DNA of 7,151 bases, from positions 1 to 7,151 of the forward strand of contig CAKTUT010000091.1 in the NCBI GenBank assembly GCA_934621665.1. Direction: 5' to 3'. The position numbers were made by a program, and so were the translations under genes. Shown piece after piece: positions 5,491 to 7,151 of the stretch (within the stretch, counting starts at the first letter, position 1; every line of letters begins with the position of its first letter). The notes under the pieces are model-generated. The model was not told the origin of the DNA. It was given only the letters and a program-made list of their open reading frames with translations, and did not search any database. The stretch is from an uncultured Oscillospiraceae bacterium. Its GTDB lineage: Bacteria > Bacillota > Clostridia > Oscillospirales > Oscillospiraceae.

Positions 5491-6447
5491 ATGAAAAAAC
5501 AGAACGGACTGTGGCTGTTTGTGATGGAGGCAGTGCTCTGCGCCGCGGCGGCGGTTTTGCTGCGCGGGACGGCAGGCGTAGATGCGGGGATTTTTGCGTT
5601 CCCCTTTGTGCAGATTGGGCAGGGGCTGCGGGCGCTGTCGCTGTCGGGCGCGGTGGGAAATGCGGCAGCGATTGCGATTTATGTTGTGCTGTCGCTGTTT
5701 CCGATGGGAATTTTTATATGGCGGATGTGCAAAGCGCCGCACGATGCTGAGCAGCTGCTTCTGCCGCTGATGAGCGTGACGCTGTTTGGCGTTTTGTATG
5801 TGATGGTCAATCCGGCGCTGCTTTCACGGATGCAGCTTCCTGGAAAGGCAATCGGTCAGGCGGCGCTTGGCGGGCTTGTGTACGCGGAGCTGTGCGCATA
5901 TCTTGTTCTGCGCATTCTGCGCGGGGCGTTCCGGGCGGACGCGGCGCAGCTGCGGCGGTATCTCACAGCGCTGTTGGCTGCTTTGGGCGTGGTATTCGTA
6001 TATGCGGCGTTCGGCGCAAATGTGACAGAGCTGTTTTCGCAGCTGGATGCGCTGCAAACGGCGAATACCGACGGCGGCGCGCTTGGCTGGACGCGGGCGT
6101 TTCTGGTACTGCGGATGATAGCGGACAGCGTGTCGCTGGTACTGGATGTGTGGGTGATTCTGGCGGCGCTGGCGCTGCTTTCGGCGCGAAAGGCGGGCGA
6201 CAGTGAGCAGGCCGCCGCAGCGGCGGAGAAGATTGCCGCGCGCAGCCGTATATCGCTGAGCGTGTCGGTGCTGCTGCCGCTGGCGCTGTATATCGCGCAG
6301 CTGCTGATGGCAGGCAGGCTGCGGCAGACGGCGTTTTCGGTGTCGCTTCCGCTGCAATCTGTGGCGTTCTGCCTTGGCGCGCTGCTGCTGGCGCGGCTGA
6401 TGCAGGAAAACCGCCGCTTACAGGCCGACAACGACCTGTTTATCTAG
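5491..6447 (+). CDS. Polytopic membrane protein, DUF2975-like C-terminal half
   Basis: This 318-aa protein has about eight hydrophobic segments (roughly 7-25, 58-77, 90-110, 125-143, 157-174, 205-231, 253-273 and 281-304), little soluble sequence, and no catalytic motif that I can see. A charged, Ala-rich cytoplasmic loop (about 232-252) precedes the last two helices, and the protein ends ENRRLQADNDLFI. DUF2975 membrane proteins such as Bacillus YoaS are about 160-200 aa, end in a very similar [DE]NDLxI/V tail, and are encoded beside a small Cro/C1-type HTH protein (YozG), as here. I therefore infer that the C-terminal half is DUF2975-related and the N-terminal half is an extension or a divergent duplication. 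The function of the family is unknown; a membrane sensor that controls the HTH partner is a reasonable hypothesis. Start: GGAGG at 5480-5484, 6 nt before the ATG. It is the first gene of the operon. Confidence 0.7.
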   Translation: MKKQNGLWLFVMEAVLCAAAAVLLRGTAGVDAGIFAFPFVQIGQGLRALSLSGAVGNAAAIAIYVVLSLFPMGIFIWRMCKAPHDAEQLLLPLMSVTLFGVLYVMVNPALLSRMQLPGKAIGQAALGGLVYAELCAYLVLRILRGAFRADAAQLRRYLTALLAALGVVFVYAAFGANVTELFSQLDALQTANTDGGALGWTRAFLVLRMIADSVSLVLDVWVILAALALLSARKAGDSEQAAAAAEKIAARSRISLSVSVLLPLALYIAQLLMAGRLRQTAFSVSLPLQSVAFCLGALLLARLMQENRRLQADNDLFI

Positions 6448-6456
6448 GGGGCGGCC

Positions 6457-6684
6457 ATGGCGATAAGAGTACATCTGGACGATGTGCTGCGCGCGCGCAA
6501 TATGACGTCAAAGGAGCTTTGCGCCAGGGTCGGCATTACGGAGGCAAACCTGTCGATTCTGCGCAGCGGCAAGGCAAAGGGCGTGCGCTTTGGCACAATG
6601 AACCGCATCTGCTATTTTTTGCAGTGCGACGTGGGCGATATTTTGAAATTTGACGGACAGCTGGAGGGCGACGACGATGAATAA
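6457..6684 (+). CDS. Small Cro/C1-type HTH transcriptional regulator (YozG-like)
   Basis: The 75-aa protein is essentially one helix-turn-helix domain: helix 1 (LDDVLRARN, 7-15), the HTH proper about 18-37 (SKELCARVGITEANLSILRSG), then a basic turn KAKGVRF (39-45) and TMNRICYFLQCDVGDIL (47-63), the classic closing helices of this family. An acidic tail GDDDE ends it. With no ligand or oligomerisation domain, it must dimerise through the HTH domain or be controlled by a partner. The Shine-Dalgarno AGGGGG (6446-6451) overlaps the stop codon of the membrane-protein gene, and the gap between the genes is only 9 nt. It probably binds the two dyads at the operon promoter and autoregulates, but binding is inferred. 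Relatives occur next to DUF2975 proteins in many Firmicutes. Confidence 0.88.
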   Translation: MAIRVHLDDVLRARNMTSKELCARVGITEANLSILRSGKAKGVRFGTMNRICYFLQCDVGDILKFDGQLEGDDDE

Positions 6685-7151
6685 ACGGAAAATCCTTTCG
6701 CTTTTATTGGCGGCGGTGCTGCTGCTTTCGGGGTGCAGCCTTGCGCGGCCGGAGACGGAGGCGGACGCGCAGCAGCGCGAGGACGCAATGGTGGGCGTGC
6801 TGGTGACGTTTGAGCCGCTGGATTTATTCGACTTTGAACGCTATTTCAGCGACAACGCAGATAAAATTGTAAGCGGCGGCATGGTCAGCGAGGCAGACGC
6901 GGCGGAATACCAGAACTGCCTGTTTGCCGAAAAGAACGAGGCGGGGCGCTATGTGTTCCCGGAGGTGGAGGGCTATGTCTGGCTGTGCACGCGCGAAACG
7001 GACGGTGAAAACACCAGCACTGTCATGCAGGGCGACGAGGCATTTGATGTGACGGAAAACCGGGTGGAAACGACGGACAGCGGCGTGAAATACGTGTTTG
7101 CCGCGACGATCTATCAGGTGCCGGACGATTCCGGCATGGCACGGATTTACG
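6677..7151 (+). CDS. Putative lipoprotein of unknown function (3' end outside the window)
   Basis: ATG at 6677 overlaps the end of the HTH gene by 8 nt and is preceded by GGAGGG (6663-6668), so the genes are translationally coupled. The frame stays open for 158 codons to the window edge. The N-terminus is a typical lipoprotein signal peptide: MNKRK, hydrophobic 6-17, and lipobox Leu-Ser-Gly-Cys with Cys20 as the lipidated residue. The protein should therefore be anchored on the outer face of the cytoplasmic membrane. After an acidic linker (25-37) comes MVGVLVTFEPLDLFDFERYF (about 38-57), then a region rich in short predicted strands with Cys79 and Cys100 as possible additional thiols. I recognise no named domain. 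I recall unnamed clostridial lipoproteins with a similar GVLVTxExLDLFDFE stretch, but cannot verify this. Its place in the operon suggests an extracytoplasmic sensor or effector for the membrane protein-HTH pair. Confidence 0.8.
   Translation, partial: MNKRKILSLLLAAVLLLSGCSLARPETEADAQQREDAMVGVLVTFEPLDLFDFERYFSDNADKIVSGGMVSEADAAEYQNCLFAEKNEAGRYVFPEVEGYVWLCTRETDGENTSTVMQGDEAFDVTENRVETTDSGVKYVFAATIYQVPDDSGMARIY

Noticed and set aside
5478..5750. Open frame starting at the ATG inside operator 2 / the ribosome binding site region
   Set aside because: Its start overlaps GGAGG (5480-5484), so it has no ribosome binding site of its own. Its product is not membrane-like, whereas the frame from 5491 gives a coherent multi-helix protein.
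1..7151. tRNA or rRNA genes, CRISPR arrays, transposase or integrase genes
   Set aside because: None was seen by eye: no cloverleaf with CCA end, no regularly spaced repeats, and no transposase-like or recombinase-like protein in any credible frame.

Overview
The window looks like chromosome from a GC-rich gut-type Firmicute, most likely class Clostridia (Oscillospiraceae/Ruminococcaceae-like). The reasons are strong GGAGG-type ribosome binding sites, perfect sigma-A promoter hexamers, a YheI/YheH (BmrC/BmrD)-like exporter pair, a Cro/C1-type mini-regulator, and third positions rich in G and C inside genes while the spacers are AT-rich. This assignment is inference from protein style; no rRNA or other marker gene is present.

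Layout. (1) Positions 1-112 hold a highly structured non-coding segment with three successive inverted repeats. It abuts a short minus-strand gene (226 to 113) for a small membrane protein that seems to have lost its C-terminal half at this junction. (2) A divergent intergenic region (227-410) carries a perfect consensus promoter driving a 185-aa phosphoribosyltransferase (411-968), which ends at a palindromic terminator (1025-1051). (3) A tight three-gene operon follows: two ABC exporter half-transporters overlapping by ATGA (1112-2917 and 2914-4725), then, 12 bp later, a class II aldolase/adducin-family enzyme (4738-5364), closed by a 14-bp-stem terminator (5373-5406). The two ABC proteins form a textbook asymmetric heterodimer: the first has Asp in place of the catalytic Glu but a perfect LSGGQ, and the second has the catalytic Glu but a degenerate LSTGE signature. 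(4) A second operon begins at a promoter bracketed by two copies of a 23-bp dyad whose centres lie exactly 42 bp apart. It encodes a 318-aa protein with about eight membrane segments and a DUF2975-like tail, a 75-aa HTH regulator (6457-6684), and a lipoprotein (6677 to beyond the window end).

The most interesting part is the last operon. A polytopic membrane protein, a minimal DNA-binding protein and a lipoprotein are translationally linked and sit behind a promoter with duplicated, helically phased operators. The simplest reading is a self-regulated membrane-to-DNA signalling or envelope-stress cassette, but its signal and output cannot be read from sequence alone. The second point of interest is the left edge, where a hairpin-rich element seems to have truncated a small membrane-protein gene.
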